This document shows, one piece after another, positions 10,988 through 23,521 of a DNA stretch of 64,000 nt. Below the pieces are notes generated by a model, which worked only from the letters and a program-made list of their open reading frames with translations, had not been told where the DNA came from and did no database searches. The stretch is from contig CAMPDV010001519.1 of NCBI GenBank assembly GCA_946699065.1, positions 1 to 64,000 of the forward strand. The letters run 5' to 3'. Every line of letters starts with the position of its first letter. Positions within the stretch are counted from its first letter, which is position 1. Source of the stretch: Loxodes magnus (Eukaryota; Ciliophora; Karyorelictea; Loxodida; Loxodidae). Made by a program: the position numbers and the translations under genes.

Positions 10988-13900
10988 GAAAAGTGAGGAA
11001 GTAAAGTAAGAAAAGAAGATAGAATTTCAGCTTAAGATTTACTAAAACATAGAGATGAAAAGAAGTGATAAGTATTTAGAAAAGTGAGGAAGTAAAGTAA
11101 GAAAAGAAGAAAGAATATCAGCTTAAGAGTTACTAAAACTTAGAGATGAAAAGAAGTGATAAGTATTTAGAAAAGTGAGGAATTAAAGTAAGAAAAGAAG
11201 AAAGAATATCAGCTTAAGATTTACTAAAACATAGAGATAAAAAGAAGTGATAAGTATTTAGAAAAGTGAGGAAGTAAAGTAAGAAAAGAAGATAGAATTT
11301 CAGCTTTTAGAATTACTAAAACTTAGAGATAAAAAGAAGTAATAAGTATTTAGAAAAGTGAGGAAGTAAAGTAAGAGAAGAAGATAGAATTTCAGCTTTT
11401 AGAGTTACTAAAACTTAGAGATAAAAAGAAGTGATAAGTATTTAGAAAAGTGAGGAAGTAAAGAAAGAAAAGAAGATAGAATATCAGCTTTTAGAATTAC
11501 TAAAACATAGAAATAAAAAGAAGTGATAAGTATTTAGAAAAGTGAGGAAGTAAAGTAAGAAAAGAAGATAGAATATCAGCTTTTAGAGTTACTAAAACTT
11601 AGAGATAAAAAGAAGTTATGAGTATTTAGAAAAGTGAGGAAGTAAAGTAAGAGAAGAAGAAAGAATATCAGCTTAAGATTTACTAAAACATAGAGATAAA
11701 AAGAAGTGATAAGTATTTAGAAAAGTGAGGAAGTAAAGAAAGAAAAGAAGATAGAATATCAGCTTTTGAGTTACTAAAACTTAGAGATAAAAAGAAGTGA
11801 TAAGTATTTAGAAAAGTGAGGAAGTAAAGAAAGAAAAGAAGATAGAATTTCAGCTTTTGAATTACTAAAACTTAGAGATAAAAAGAAGTTATAAGTATTT
11901 AGAAAAGTGAGGAAGTAAAGAAAGAAAAGAAGATAGAATATCAGCTTTTAGAATTACTAAAACATAGAAATAAAAAGAAGTGATAAGTATTTAGAAAAGT
12001 GAGGAAGTAAAGTAAGAAAAGAAGATAGAATATCAGCTTTTCGAATTACTAAAACTTAGAAATAAAAAGAAGTGATAAGTATTTAGAAAAGTGAGGAAGT
12101 AAAGTAAGAAAAGAAGAAAGAATTTCAGCTTTTAGAGTTACTAAAACTTAGAGATGAAAAGAAGTGATAAGTATTTAGAAAAGTGAGGAAGTAAAGTAAG
12201 AGAAGAAGATAGAATATCAGCTTAAGATTTACTAAAACATAGAGATAAAAAGAAGTGATAAGTATTTAGAAAAGTGAGGAAGTAAAGAAAGAAAAGAAGA
12301 AAGAATATCAGCTTAAGATTTACTAAAACATAGAGATAAAAAGAAGTGATAAGTATTTAGAAAAGTGAGGAAGTAAAGTAAGAAAAGAAAATAGAATTTC
12401 AGCTTTTAGAATTACTAAAACATAGAGATAAAAAGAAGTGATAAGTATTTAGAAAAGTGAGGAAGTAAAGTAAGAAAAGAAGAAAGAATATCAGCTTTTA
12501 GAGTTACTAAAACTTAGAGATAAAAAGAAGTGATAAGTATTTAGAAAAGTGAGGAAGTAAAGTAAGAAAAGAAGATAGAATATCAGCTTAAGATTTACTA
12601 AAACATAGAGATAAAAAGAAGGGATAAGTATTTAGAAAAGTGAGGAAGTAAAGTAAGAAAAGAAGAAAGAATATCAGCTTAAGATTTACTAAAACATAGA
12701 GATAAAAAGAAGTAATAAGTATTTAGAAAAGTGAGGAAGTAAAGTAAGAGAAGAAGATAGAATTTCAGCTTTTAGAATTACTAAAACATAGAGATAAAAA
12801 GAAGTGATAAGTATTTAGAAAAGTGAGGAAGTAAAGTAAGAAAAGAAGAAAGAATATCAGCTTAAGATTTACTAAAACATAGAGATGAAAAGAAGTGATA
12901 AGTATTTAGAAAAGTGAGGAAGTAAAGTAAGAAAAGAAGATAGAATATCAGCTTAAGATTTACTAAAACATAGAGATAAAAAGAAGGGATAAGTATTTAG
13001 AAAAGTGAGGAAGTAAAGTAAGAAAAGAAAATAGAATTTCAGCTTTTGAGTTACTAAAACATAGAGATAAAAAGAAGTGATAAGTATTTAGAAAAGTGAG
13101 GAAGTAAAGTAAGAAAAGAAGAAAGAATATCAGCTTTTAGAGTTACTAAAACATAGAGATAAAAAGAAGTGATAAGTATTTAGAAAAGTGAGGAAGTAAA
13201 GTAAGAAAAGAAGAAAGAATATCAGCTTAAGATTTACTAAAACATAGAGATAAAAAGAAGTGATAAGTATTTAGAAAAGTGAGGAAGTAAAGTAAGAAAA
13301 GAAGAAAGAATATCAGCTTAAGATTTACTAAAACATAGAGATAAAAAGAAGTGATAAGTATTTAGAAAAGTGAGGAAGTAAAGAAAGAAAAGAAGATAGA
13401 ATATCAGCTTAAGATTTACTAAAACATAGAGATAAAAAGAAGTGATAAGTATTTAGAAAAGTGAGGAAGTAAAGTAAGAAAAGAAGATAGAATATCAGCT
13501 TAAGATTTACTAAAACATAGAGATAAAAAGAAGGGATAAGTATTTAGAAAAGTGAGGAAGTAAAGTAAGAAAAGAAGAAAGAATATCAGCTTTTAGAGTT
13601 ACTAAAACTTAGAGATAAAAAGAAGTGATAAGTATTTAGAAAAGTGAGGAAGTAAAGTAAGAAAAGAAGATAGAATATCAGCTTAAGATTTACTAAAACA
13701 TAGAGATAAAAAGAAGGGATAAGTATTTAGAAAAGTGAGGAAGTAAAGTAAGAGAAGAAGATAGAATTTCAGCTTTTAGAGTTACTAAAACATAGAGATA
13801 AAAAGAAGTGATAAGTATTTAGAAAAGTGAGGAAGTAAAGTAAGAGAAAAAGATAGAATTTCAGCTTTTGAGTTACTAAAACATAGAGATAAAAAGAAGT

Positions 13901-16900
13901 GATAAGTATTTAGAAAAGTGAGGAAGTAAAGTAAGAAAAGAAGAAAGAATATCAGCTTTTAGAGTTACTAAAACTTAGAGATAAAAAGAAGTTATAAGTA
14001 TTTAGAAAAGTGAGGAAGTAAAGTAAGAAAAGAAGATAGAATATCAGCTTAAGATTTACTAAAACTTAGAGATGAAAAGAAGTGATAAGTATTTAGAAAA
14101 GTGAGGAAGTAAAGTAAGAAAAGAAGAAAGAATATCAGCTTTTAGAGTTACTAAAACTTAGAGATGAAAAGAAGTGATAAGTATTTAGAAAAGTGAGGAA
14201 GTAAAGTAAGAAAAGAAGAAAGAATATCAGCTTTTGAGTTACTAAAACTTAGAGATAAAAAGAAGTGATAAGTATTTAGAAAAGTGAGGAAGTAAAGAAA
14301 GAAAAGAAGATAGAATTTCAGCTTTTGAGTTACTAAAACTTAGAGATGAAAAGAAGTGATAAGTATTTAGAAAAGTGAGGAAGTAAAGAAAGAAAAGAAG
14401 AAAGAATATCAGCTTTTGGAGTTACTAAAACTTAGAAATAAAAAGAAGTGATAAGTATTTAGAAAAGTGAGGAAGTAAAGTAAGAGAAGAAGAAAGAATT
14501 TCAGCTTTTAGAGTTACTAAAACTTAGAGATAAAAAGAAGTTATGAGTATTTAGAAAAGTGAGGAAGTAAAGTAAGAGAAGAAGAAAGAATATCAGCTTA
14601 AGATTTACTAAAACATAGAGATAAAAAGAAGTGATAAGTATTTAGAAAAGTGAGGAAGTAAAGTAAGAAAAGAAGATAGAATATCAGCTTAAGATTTACT
14701 AAAACATAGAGATAAAAAGAAGTGATAAGTATTTAGAAAAGTGAGGAAGTAAAGAAAGAAAAGAAGATAGAATATCAGCTTAAGATTTACTAAAACATAG
14801 AGATAAAAAGAAGTGATAAGTATTTAGAAAAGTGAGGAAGTAAAGTAAGAAAAGAAGAAAGAATATCAGCTTAAGATTTACTAAAACATAGAGATAAAAA
14901 GAAGTAATAAGTATTTAGAAAAGTGAGGAAGTAAAGAAAGAAAAGAAGATAGAATATCAGCTTTTAGAGTTACTAAAACATAGAGATAAAAAGAAGTGAT
15001 AAGTATTTAGAAAAGTGAGGAAGTAAAGTAAGAAAAGAAGATAGAATTTCAGCTTTTAGAATTACTAAAACTTAGAGATAAAAAGAAGTGATAAGTATTT
15101 AGAAAAGTGAGGAAGTAAAGTAAGAAAAGAAGAAAGAATATCAGCTTTTAGAGTCACTAAAACATAGAAATAAAAAGAAGTGATAAGTATTTAGAAAAGT
15201 GAGGAAGTAAAGTAAGAAAAGAAGATAGAATATCAGCTTTTCGAATTACTAAAACATAGAAATAAAAAGAAGTTATAAGTATTTAGAAAAGTGAGGAAGT
15301 AAAGTAAGAAAAGAAGAAAGAATTTCAGCTTTTAGAGTCACTAAAACATAGAAATAAAAAGAAGTGATAAGTATTTAGAAAAGTGAGGAAGTAAAGTAAG
15401 AAAAGAAGAAAGAATATCAGCTTAAGATTTACTAAAACATAGAAATAAAAAGAAGTTATAAGTATTTAGAAAAGTGAGGAAGTAAAGTAAGAAAAGAAGA
15501 AAGAATATCAGCTTTTAGAGTTACTAAAACTTAGAGATAAAAAGAAGTGATAAGTATTTAGAAAAGTGAGGAAGTAAAGTAAGAAAAGAAGAAAGAATAT
15601 CAGCTTAAGATTTACTAAAACATAGAGATAAAAAGAAGTTATAAGTATTTAGAAAAGTGAGGAAGTAAAGTAAGAAAAGAAGATAGAATTTCAGCTTTTA
15701 GAGTCACTAAAACATAGAAATAAAAAGAAGTGATAAGTATTTAGAAAAGTGAGGAAGTAAAGTAAGAAAAGAAGAAAGAATATCAGCTTTTAGAGTTACT
15801 AAAACTTAGAGATAAAAAGAAGTGATAAGTATTTAGAAAAGTGAGGAAGTAAAGTAAGAAAAGAAGAAAGAATATCAGCTTAAGATTTACTAAAACATAG
15901 AGATAAAAAGAAGTTATAAGTATTTAGAAAAGTGAGGAAGTAAAGTAAGAAAAGAAGATAGAATTTCAGCTTTTAGAGTTACTAAAACTTAGAGATAAAA
16001 AGAAGTTATAAGTATTTAGAAAAGTGAGGAAGTAAAGTAAGAGAAGAAGATAGAATTTCAGCTTTTAGAGTCACTAAAACATAGAAATAAAAAGAAGTGA
16101 TAAGTATTTAGAAAAGTGAGGAAGTAAAGTAAGAAAAGAAGAAAGAATATCAGCTTTTAGAGTTACTAGAACATAGAAATAAAAAGAAGTTATAAGTATT
16201 TAGAAAAGTGAGGAAGTAAAGTAAGAGAAGAAGATAGAATTTCAGCTTTTAGAGTTACTAAAACTTAGAGATAAAAAGAAGTGATAAGTATTTAGAAAAG
16301 TGAGGAAGTAAAGTAAGAAAAGAAGAAAGAATATCAGCTTAAGATTTACTAAAACATAGAGATAAAAAGAAGTTATAAGTATTTAGAAAAGTGAGGAAGT
16401 AAAGTAAGAAAAGAAGATAGAATTTCAGCTTTTAGAGTTACTAAAACTTAGAGATAAAAAGAAGTTATAAGTATTTAGAAAAGTGAGGAAGTAAAGTAAG
16501 AAAAGAAGAAAGAATTTCAGCTTTTAGAGTTACTAAAACTTAGAGATAAAAAGAAGTGATAAGTATTTAGAAAAGTGAGGAAGTAAAGTAAGAAAAGAAG
16601 ATAGAATTTCAGCTTTTAGAGTTACTAAAACTTAGAGATAAAAAGAAGTGATAAGTATTTAGAAAAGTGAGGAAGTAAAGTAAGAAAAGAAGATAGAATA
16701 TCAGCTTAAGATTTACTAAAACATAGAGATAAAAAGAAGTGATAAGTATTTAGAAAAGTGAGGAAGTAAAGTAAGAAAAGAAGAAAGAATATCAGCTTAA
16801 GATTTACTAAAACATAGAGATAAAAAGAAGTGATAAGTATTTAGAAAAGTGAGGAAGTAAAGTAAGAGAAGAAGATAGAATTTCAGCTTTTAGAGTTACT

Positions 16901-17942
16901 AAAACTTAGAGATAAAAAGAAGTGATAAGTATTTAGAAAAGTGAGGAAGTAAAGTAAGAAAAGAAGATAGAATTTCAGCTTTTAGAGTCACTAAAACATA
17001 GAAATAAAAAGAAGTGATAAGTATTTAGAAAAGTGAGGAAGTAAAGTAAGAAAAGAAGAAAGAATATCAGCTTTTAGAGTTACTAAAACTTAGAGATGAA
17101 AAGAAGTGATAAGTATTTAGAAAAGTGAGGAAGTAAAGTAAGAAAAGAAGAAAGAATATCAGCTTAAGATTTACTAAAACATAGAAATAAAAAGAAGTTA
17201 TAAGTATTTAGAAAAGTGAGGAAGTAAAGTAAGAAAAGAAGAAAGAATTTCAGCTTTTAGAGTTACTAAAACTTAGAGATAAAAAGAAGTGATAAGTATT
17301 TAGAAAAGTGAGGAAGTAAAGTAAGAAAAGAAGAAAGAATATCAGCTTAAGATTTACTAAAACATAGAGATAAAAAGAAGTTATAAGTATTTAGAAAAGT
17401 GAGGAAGTAAAGTAAGAAAAGAAGATAGAATTTCAGCTTTTAGAGTTACTAAAACTTAGAGATAAAAAGAAGTTATAAGTATTTAGAAAAGTGAGGAAGT
17501 AAAGTAAGAAAAGAAGAAAGAATTTCAGCTTTTAGAGTTACTAAAACTTAGAGATAAAAAGAAGTGATAAGTATTTAGAAAAGTGAGGAAGTAAAGTAAG
17601 AAAAGAAGATAGAATTTCAGCTTTTAGAGTTACTAAAACTTAGAGATAAAAAGAAGTGATAAGTATTTAGAAAAGTGAGGAAGTAAAGTAAGAAAAGAAG
17701 ATAGAATATCAGCTTAAGATTTACTAAAACATAGAGATAAAAAGAAGTGATAAGTATTTAGAAAAGTGAGGAAGTAAAGTAAGAAAAGAAGAAAGAATAT
17801 CAGCTTAAGATTTACTAAAACATAGAGATAAAAAGAAGTGATAAGTATTTAGAAAAGTGAGGAAGTAAAGTAAGAGAAGAAGATAGAATTTCAGCTTAAG
17901 ATTTACTAAAACATAGAGATAAAAAGAAGTGATAAGTATTTA

Positions 17943-18398
17943 GAAAAGTTAGGAAGTAAAGTAAGAAAAGAAGAAAGAATTTCAGCTTTTGAGTTACTAA
18001 AACTTAGAGATAAAAAGAAGTGATAAGTATTTAGAAAAGTGAGGAAGTAAAGAAAGAAAAGAAAATAGAATTTCAGCTTTTGAATTACTAAAACTTAGAG
18101 ATAAAAAGAAGTTATAAGTATTTAGAAAAGTGAGGAAGTAAAGAAAGAAAAGAAGAAAGAATTTCAGCTTTTGAGTTACTAAAACATAGAGATAAAAAGA
18201 AGTGATAAGTATTTAGAAAAGTGAGGAAGTAAAGTAAGAAAAGAAGAAAGAATATCAGCTTAAGATTTACTAAAACATAGAGATAAAAAGAAGTGATAAG
18301 TATTTAGAAAAGTGAGGAAGTAAAGTAAGAGAAGAAGATAGAATTTCAGCTTTTAGAGTCACTAAAACATAGAAATAAAAAGAAGTGATAAGTATTTA
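17943..18398 (+). repeat. 5-monomer terminal block of HOR unit 2, copy 1
   Basis: Same order and same GTTAGGAAG start as the block at 10532, at an offset of 7411. It is followed directly by a second copy. Confidence 0.86.
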
Positions 18399-18854
18399 GA
18401 AAAGTTAGGAAGTAAAGTAAGAAAAGAAGAAAGAATTTCAGCTTTTGAGTTACTAAAACTTAGAGATAAAAAGAAGTGATAAGTATTTAGAAAAGTGAGG
18501 AAGTAAAGAAAGAAAAGAAAATAGAATTTCAGCTTTTGAATTACTAAAACTTAGAGATAAAAAGAAGTTATAAGTATTTAGAAAAGTGAGGAAGTAAAGA
18601 AAGAAAAGAAGAAAGAATTTCAGCTTTTGAGTTACTAAAACATAGAGATAAAAAGAAGTGATAAGTATTTAGAAAAGTGAGGAAGTAAAGTAAGAAAAGA
18701 AGAAAGAATATCAGCTTAAGATTTACTAAAACATAGAGATAAAAAGAAGTGATAAGTATTTAGAAAAGTGAGGAAGTAAAGTAAGAGAAGAAGATAGAAT
18801 TTCAGCTTTTAGAGTCACTAAAACATAGAAATAAAAAGAAGTGATAAGTATTTA
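18399..18854 (+). repeat. 5-monomer terminal block of HOR unit 2, copy 2
   Basis: Tandem copy 456 bp after the first (the G of GTTAGG is at 17948 and 18404). 456 equals four 91-bp and one 92-bp monomer. The two copies look the same by eye, so this is probably one of the youngest events in the array. Confidence 0.86.
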
Positions 18855-21800
18855 GAAAAGTGAGGAAGTAAAGTAAGAAAAGAAGATAGAATTTCAGCTT
18901 AAGATTTACTAAAACATAGAGATGAAAAGAAGTGATAAGTATTTAGAAAAGTGAGGAAGTAAAGTAAGAAAAGAAGAAAGAATATCAGCTTAAGAGTTAC
19001 TAAAACTTAGAGATGAAAAGAAGTGATAAGTATTTAGAAAAGTGAGGAATTAAAGTAAGAAAAGAAGAAAGAATATCAGCTTAAGATTTACTAAAACATA
19101 GAGATAAAAAGAAGTGATAAGTATTTAGAAAAGTGAGGAAGTAAAGTAAGAAAAGAAGATAGAATTTCAGCTTTTAGAATTACTAAAACTTAGAGATAAA
19201 AAGAAGTAATAAGTATTTAGAAAAGTGAGGAAGTAAAGTAAGAGAAGAAGATAGAATTTCAGCTTTTAGAGTTACTAAAACTTAGAGATAAAAAGAAGTG
19301 ATAAGTATTTAGAAAAGTGAGGAAGTAAAGAAAGAAAAGAAGATAGAATATCAGCTTTTAGAATTACTAAAACATAGAAATAAAAAGAAGTGATAAGTAT
19401 TTAGAAAAGTGAGGAAGTAAAGTAAGAAAAGAAGATAGAATATCAGCTTTTAGAGTTACTAAAACTTAGAGATAAAAAGAAGTTATGAGTATTTAGAAAA
19501 GTGAGGAAGTAAAGTAAGAGAAGAAGAAAGAATATCAGCTTAAGATTTACTAAAACATAGAGATAAAAAGAAGTGATAAGTATTTAGAAAAGTGAGGAAG
19601 TAAAGAAAGAAAAGAAGATAGAATATCAGCTTTTGAGTTACTAAAACTTAGAGATAAAAAGAAGTGATAAGTATTTAGAAAAGTGAGGAAGTAAAGAAAG
19701 AAAAGAAGATAGAATTTCAGCTTTTGAATTACTAAAACTTAGAGATAAAAAGAAGTTATAAGTATTTAGAAAAGTGAGGAAGTAAAGAAAGAAAAGAAGA
19801 TAGAATATCAGCTTTTAGAATTACTAAAACATAGAAATAAAAAGAAGTGATAAGTATTTAGAAAAGTGAGGAAGTAAAGTAAGAAAAGAAGATAGAATAT
19901 CAGCTTTTCGAATTACTAAAACTTAGAAATAAAAAGAAGTGATAAGTATTTAGAAAAGTGAGGAAGTAAAGTAAGAAAAGAAGAAAGAATTTCAGCTTTT
20001 AGAGTTACTAAAACTTAGAGATGAAAAGAAGTGATAAGTATTTAGAAAAGTGAGGAAGTAAAGTAAGAGAAGAAGATAGAATATCAGCTTAAGATTTACT
20101 AAAACATAGAGATAAAAAGAAGTGATAAGTATTTAGAAAAGTGAGGAAGTAAAGAAAGAAAAGAAGAAAGAATATCAGCTTAAGATTTACTAAAACATAG
20201 AGATAAAAAGAAGTGATAAGTATTTAGAAAAGTGAGGAAGTAAAGTAAGAAAAGAAAATAGAATTTCAGCTTTTAGAATTACTAAAACATAGAGATAAAA
20301 AGAAGTGATAAGTATTTAGAAAAGTGAGGAAGTAAAGTAAGAAAAGAAGAAAGAATATCAGCTTTTAGAGTTACTAAAACTTAGAGATAAAAAGAAGTGA
20401 TAAGTATTTAGAAAAGTGAGGAAGTAAAGTAAGAAAAGAAGATAGAATATCAGCTTAAGATTTACTAAAACATAGAGATAAAAAGAAGGGATAAGTATTT
20501 AGAAAAGTGAGGAAGTAAAGTAAGAAAAGAAGAAAGAATATCAGCTTAAGATTTACTAAAACATAGAGATAAAAAGAAGTAATAAGTATTTAGAAAAGTG
20601 AGGAAGTAAAGTAAGAGAAGAAGATAGAATTTCAGCTTTTAGAATTACTAAAACATAGAGATAAAAAGAAGTGATAAGTATTTAGAAAAGTGAGGAAGTA
20701 AAGTAAGAAAAGAAGAAAGAATATCAGCTTAAGATTTACTAAAACATAGAGATGAAAAGAAGTGATAAGTATTTAGAAAAGTGAGGAAGTAAAGTAAGAA
20801 AAGAAGATAGAATATCAGCTTAAGATTTACTAAAACATAGAGATAAAAAGAAGGGATAAGTATTTAGAAAAGTGAGGAAGTAAAGTAAGAAAAGAAAATA
20901 GAATTTCAGCTTTTGAGTTACTAAAACATAGAGATAAAAAGAAGTGATAAGTATTTAGAAAAGTGAGGAAGTAAAGTAAGAAAAGAAGAAAGAATATCAG
21001 CTTTTAGAGTTACTAAAACATAGAGATAAAAAGAAGTGATAAGTATTTAGAAAAGTGAGGAAGTAAAGTAAGAAAAGAAGAAAGAATATCAGCTTAAGAT
21101 TTACTAAAACATAGAGATAAAAAGAAGTGATAAGTATTTAGAAAAGTGAGGAAGTAAAGTAAGAAAAGAAGAAAGAATATCAGCTTAAGATTTACTAAAA
21201 CATAGAGATAAAAAGAAGTGATAAGTATTTAGAAAAGTGAGGAAGTAAAGAAAGAAAAGAAGATAGAATATCAGCTTAAGATTTACTAAAACATAGAGAT
21301 AAAAAGAAGTGATAAGTATTTAGAAAAGTGAGGAAGTAAAGTAAGAAAAGAAGATAGAATATCAGCTTAAGATTTACTAAAACATAGAGATAAAAAGAAG
21401 GGATAAGTATTTAGAAAAGTGAGGAAGTAAAGTAAGAAAAGAAGAAAGAATATCAGCTTTTAGAGTTACTAAAACTTAGAGATAAAAAGAAGTGATAAGT
21501 ATTTAGAAAAGTGAGGAAGTAAAGTAAGAAAAGAAGATAGAATATCAGCTTAAGATTTACTAAAACATAGAGATAAAAAGAAGGGATAAGTATTTAGAAA
21601 AGTGAGGAAGTAAAGTAAGAGAAGAAGATAGAATTTCAGCTTTTAGAGTTACTAAAACATAGAGATAAAAAGAAGTGATAAGTATTTAGAAAAGTGAGGA
21701 AGTAAAGTAAGAGAAAAAGATAGAATTTCAGCTTTTGAGTTACTAAAACATAGAGATAAAAAGAAGTGATAAGTATTTAGAAAAGTGAGGAAGTAAAGTA

Positions 21801-22694
21801 AGAAAAGAAGAAAGAATATCAGCTTTTAGAGTTACTAAAACTTAGAGATAAAAAGAAGTTATAAGTATTTAGAAAAGTGAGGAAGTAAAGTAAGAAAAGA
21901 AGATAGAATTTCAGCTTTTAGAGTTACTAAAACTTAGAGATAAAAAGAAGTGATAAGTATTTAGAAAAGTGAGGAAGTAAAGTAAGAAAAGAAGAAAGAA
22001 TATCAGCTTAAGATTTACTAAAACTTAGAGATGAAAAGAAGTGATAAGTATTTAGAAAAGTGAGGAAGTAAAGTAAGAAAAGAAGAAAGAATATCAGCTT
22101 TTAGAGTTACTAAAACTTAGAGATGAAAAGAAGTGATAAGTATTTAGAAAAGTGAGGAAGTAAAGTAAGAAAAGAAGAAAGAATATCAGCTTTTGAGTTA
22201 CTAAAACTTAGAGATAAAAAGAAGTGATAAGTATTTAGAAAAGTGAGGAAGTAAAGAAAGAAAAGAAGATAGAATTTCAGCTTTTGAGTTACTAAAACTT
22301 AGAGATGAAAAGAAGTGATAAGTATTTAGAAAAGTGAGGAAGTAAAGAAAGAAAAGAAGAAAGAATATCAGCTTTTGGAGTTACTAAAACTTAGAAATAA
22401 AAAGAAGTGATAAGTATTTAGAAAAGTGAGGAAGTAAAGTAAGAGAAGAAGAAAGAATTTCAGCTTTTAGAGTTACTAAAACTTAGAGATAAAAAGAAGT
22501 TATGAGTATTTAGAAAAGTGAGGAAGTAAAGTAAGAGAAGAAGAAAGAATATCAGCTTAAGATTTACTAAAACATAGAGATAAAAAGAAGTGATAAGTAT
22601 TTAGAAAAGTGAGGAAGTAAAGTAAGAAAAGAAGATAGAATATCAGCTTAAGATTTACTAAAACATAGAGATAAAAAGAAGTGATAAGTATTTA
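18855..22694 (+). repeat. Large HOR, unit 3, truncated (3840 bp)
   Basis: Same order as the first half of unit 2. GGAATTAAAG at 19046 and TTCGAATT (C at 19909) are 7867 bp from their unit 2 partners; TTTTGGAG at 22377 is 7959 bp from its partner, because unit 3 has two monomers near 21.9 kb where unit 2 has one. The match ends at a monomer boundary. The last shared unit is the type B monomer at 22604-22694. Unit 2 continues with B monomers carrying AAAGAAAG; this copy instead continues with A monomers carrying AAATAG. The HOR is not seen again in the window, apart from a 458-bp fragment at 23522. Confidence 0.88.
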
Positions 22695-23521
22695 GAAAAG
22701 TGAGGAAGTAAAGTAAGAAAAGAAAATAGAATTTCAGCTTTTAGAGTTACTAAAACTTAGAGATAAAAAGAAGTTATAAGTATTTAGAAAAGTGAGGAAG
22801 TAAAGTAAGAAAAGAAGATAGAATATCAGCTTTTAGAATTACTAAAACTTAGAGATAAAAAGAAGTGATAAGTATTTAGAAAAGTGAGGAAGTAAAGTAA
22901 GAAAAGAAGATAGAATATCAGCTTTTAGAGTTACTAAAACTTAGAGATAAAAAGAAGTTATAAGTATTTAGAAAAGTGAGGAAGTAAAGTAAGAAAAGAA
23001 GATAGAATATCAGCTTTTAGAGTTACTAAAACTTAGAGATAAAAAGAAGTGATAAGTATTTAGAAAAGTGAGGAAGTAAAGTAAGAAAAGAAAATAGAAT
23101 ATCAGCTTTTAGAGTTACTAAAACTTAGAGATAAAAAGAAGTGATAAGTATTTAGAAAAGTGAGGAAGTAAAGTAAGAAAAGAAAATAGAATTTCAGCTT
23201 TTAGAGTTACTAAAACTTAGAGATAAAAAGAAGTGATAAGTATTTAGAAAAGTGAGGAAGTAAAGTAAGAAAAGAAGAAAGAATATCAGCTTTTAGAGTC
23301 ACTAAAACTTAGAGATGAAAAGAAGTGATAAGTATTTAGAAAAGTGAGGAAGTAAAGTAAGAGAAGAAAATAGAATTTCAGCTTTTAGAGTTACTAAAAC
23401 TTAGAGATGAAAAGAAGTGATAAGTATTTAGAAAAGTGAGGAAGTAAAGTAAGAAAAGAAAATAGAATTTCAGCTTTTGAGTTACTAAAACTTAGAGATA
23501 AAAAGAAGTGATAAGTATTTA
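22695..23521 (+). repeat. 9-monomer block, copy 1 (827 bp)
   Basis: First sequence after the HOR ends. Order: A with AAATAG ending TTATAAG; A' with GATAG; A ending TTATAAG; A; A with AAATAG and AATATC; A with AAATAG and AATTTC; A with GAGTCAC and GATGAAAAG; A with AAGAGAAG; C with AAATAG. It returns 1925 bp (21 monomers) downstream. From here on the AAATAG form, rare in the HOR, becomes common. Confidence 0.82.

Larger units (their letters stand above)
10988..18854 (+). repeat. Large HOR, unit 2 (86 monomers, 7867 bp)
   Basis: Matches unit 1 in subtype order over its full length, with three whole-monomer changes. One monomer (91 bp) is missing near 14.0 kb, where unit 1 has two units after the TTATAAG monomer. 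Five monomers (456 bp) are missing between the TTTTGGAG marker at 14418 and the GAGTCAC marker at 15155. Five monomers (456 bp) are gained at the right end by a tandem duplication (17943-18398 and 18399-18854). The arithmetic closes: 7958 - 91 - 456 + 456 = 7867. Unit 3 starts at 18855 with the same monomer as unit 2. Confidence 0.9.

Noticed and set aside
1518-19910. CENP-B box-like motif around TTCGAATTAC
   Set aside because: The variant has TTCG but lacks the second conserved CGGG part, and it occurs in only six monomers.
3030-22694. Possible assembly artefact producing the 7.9-kb copies
   Set aside because: The copies differ by specific monomer gains and losses and a few base changes, which a simple duplicated contig would not show. 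It is not fully excluded without reads.
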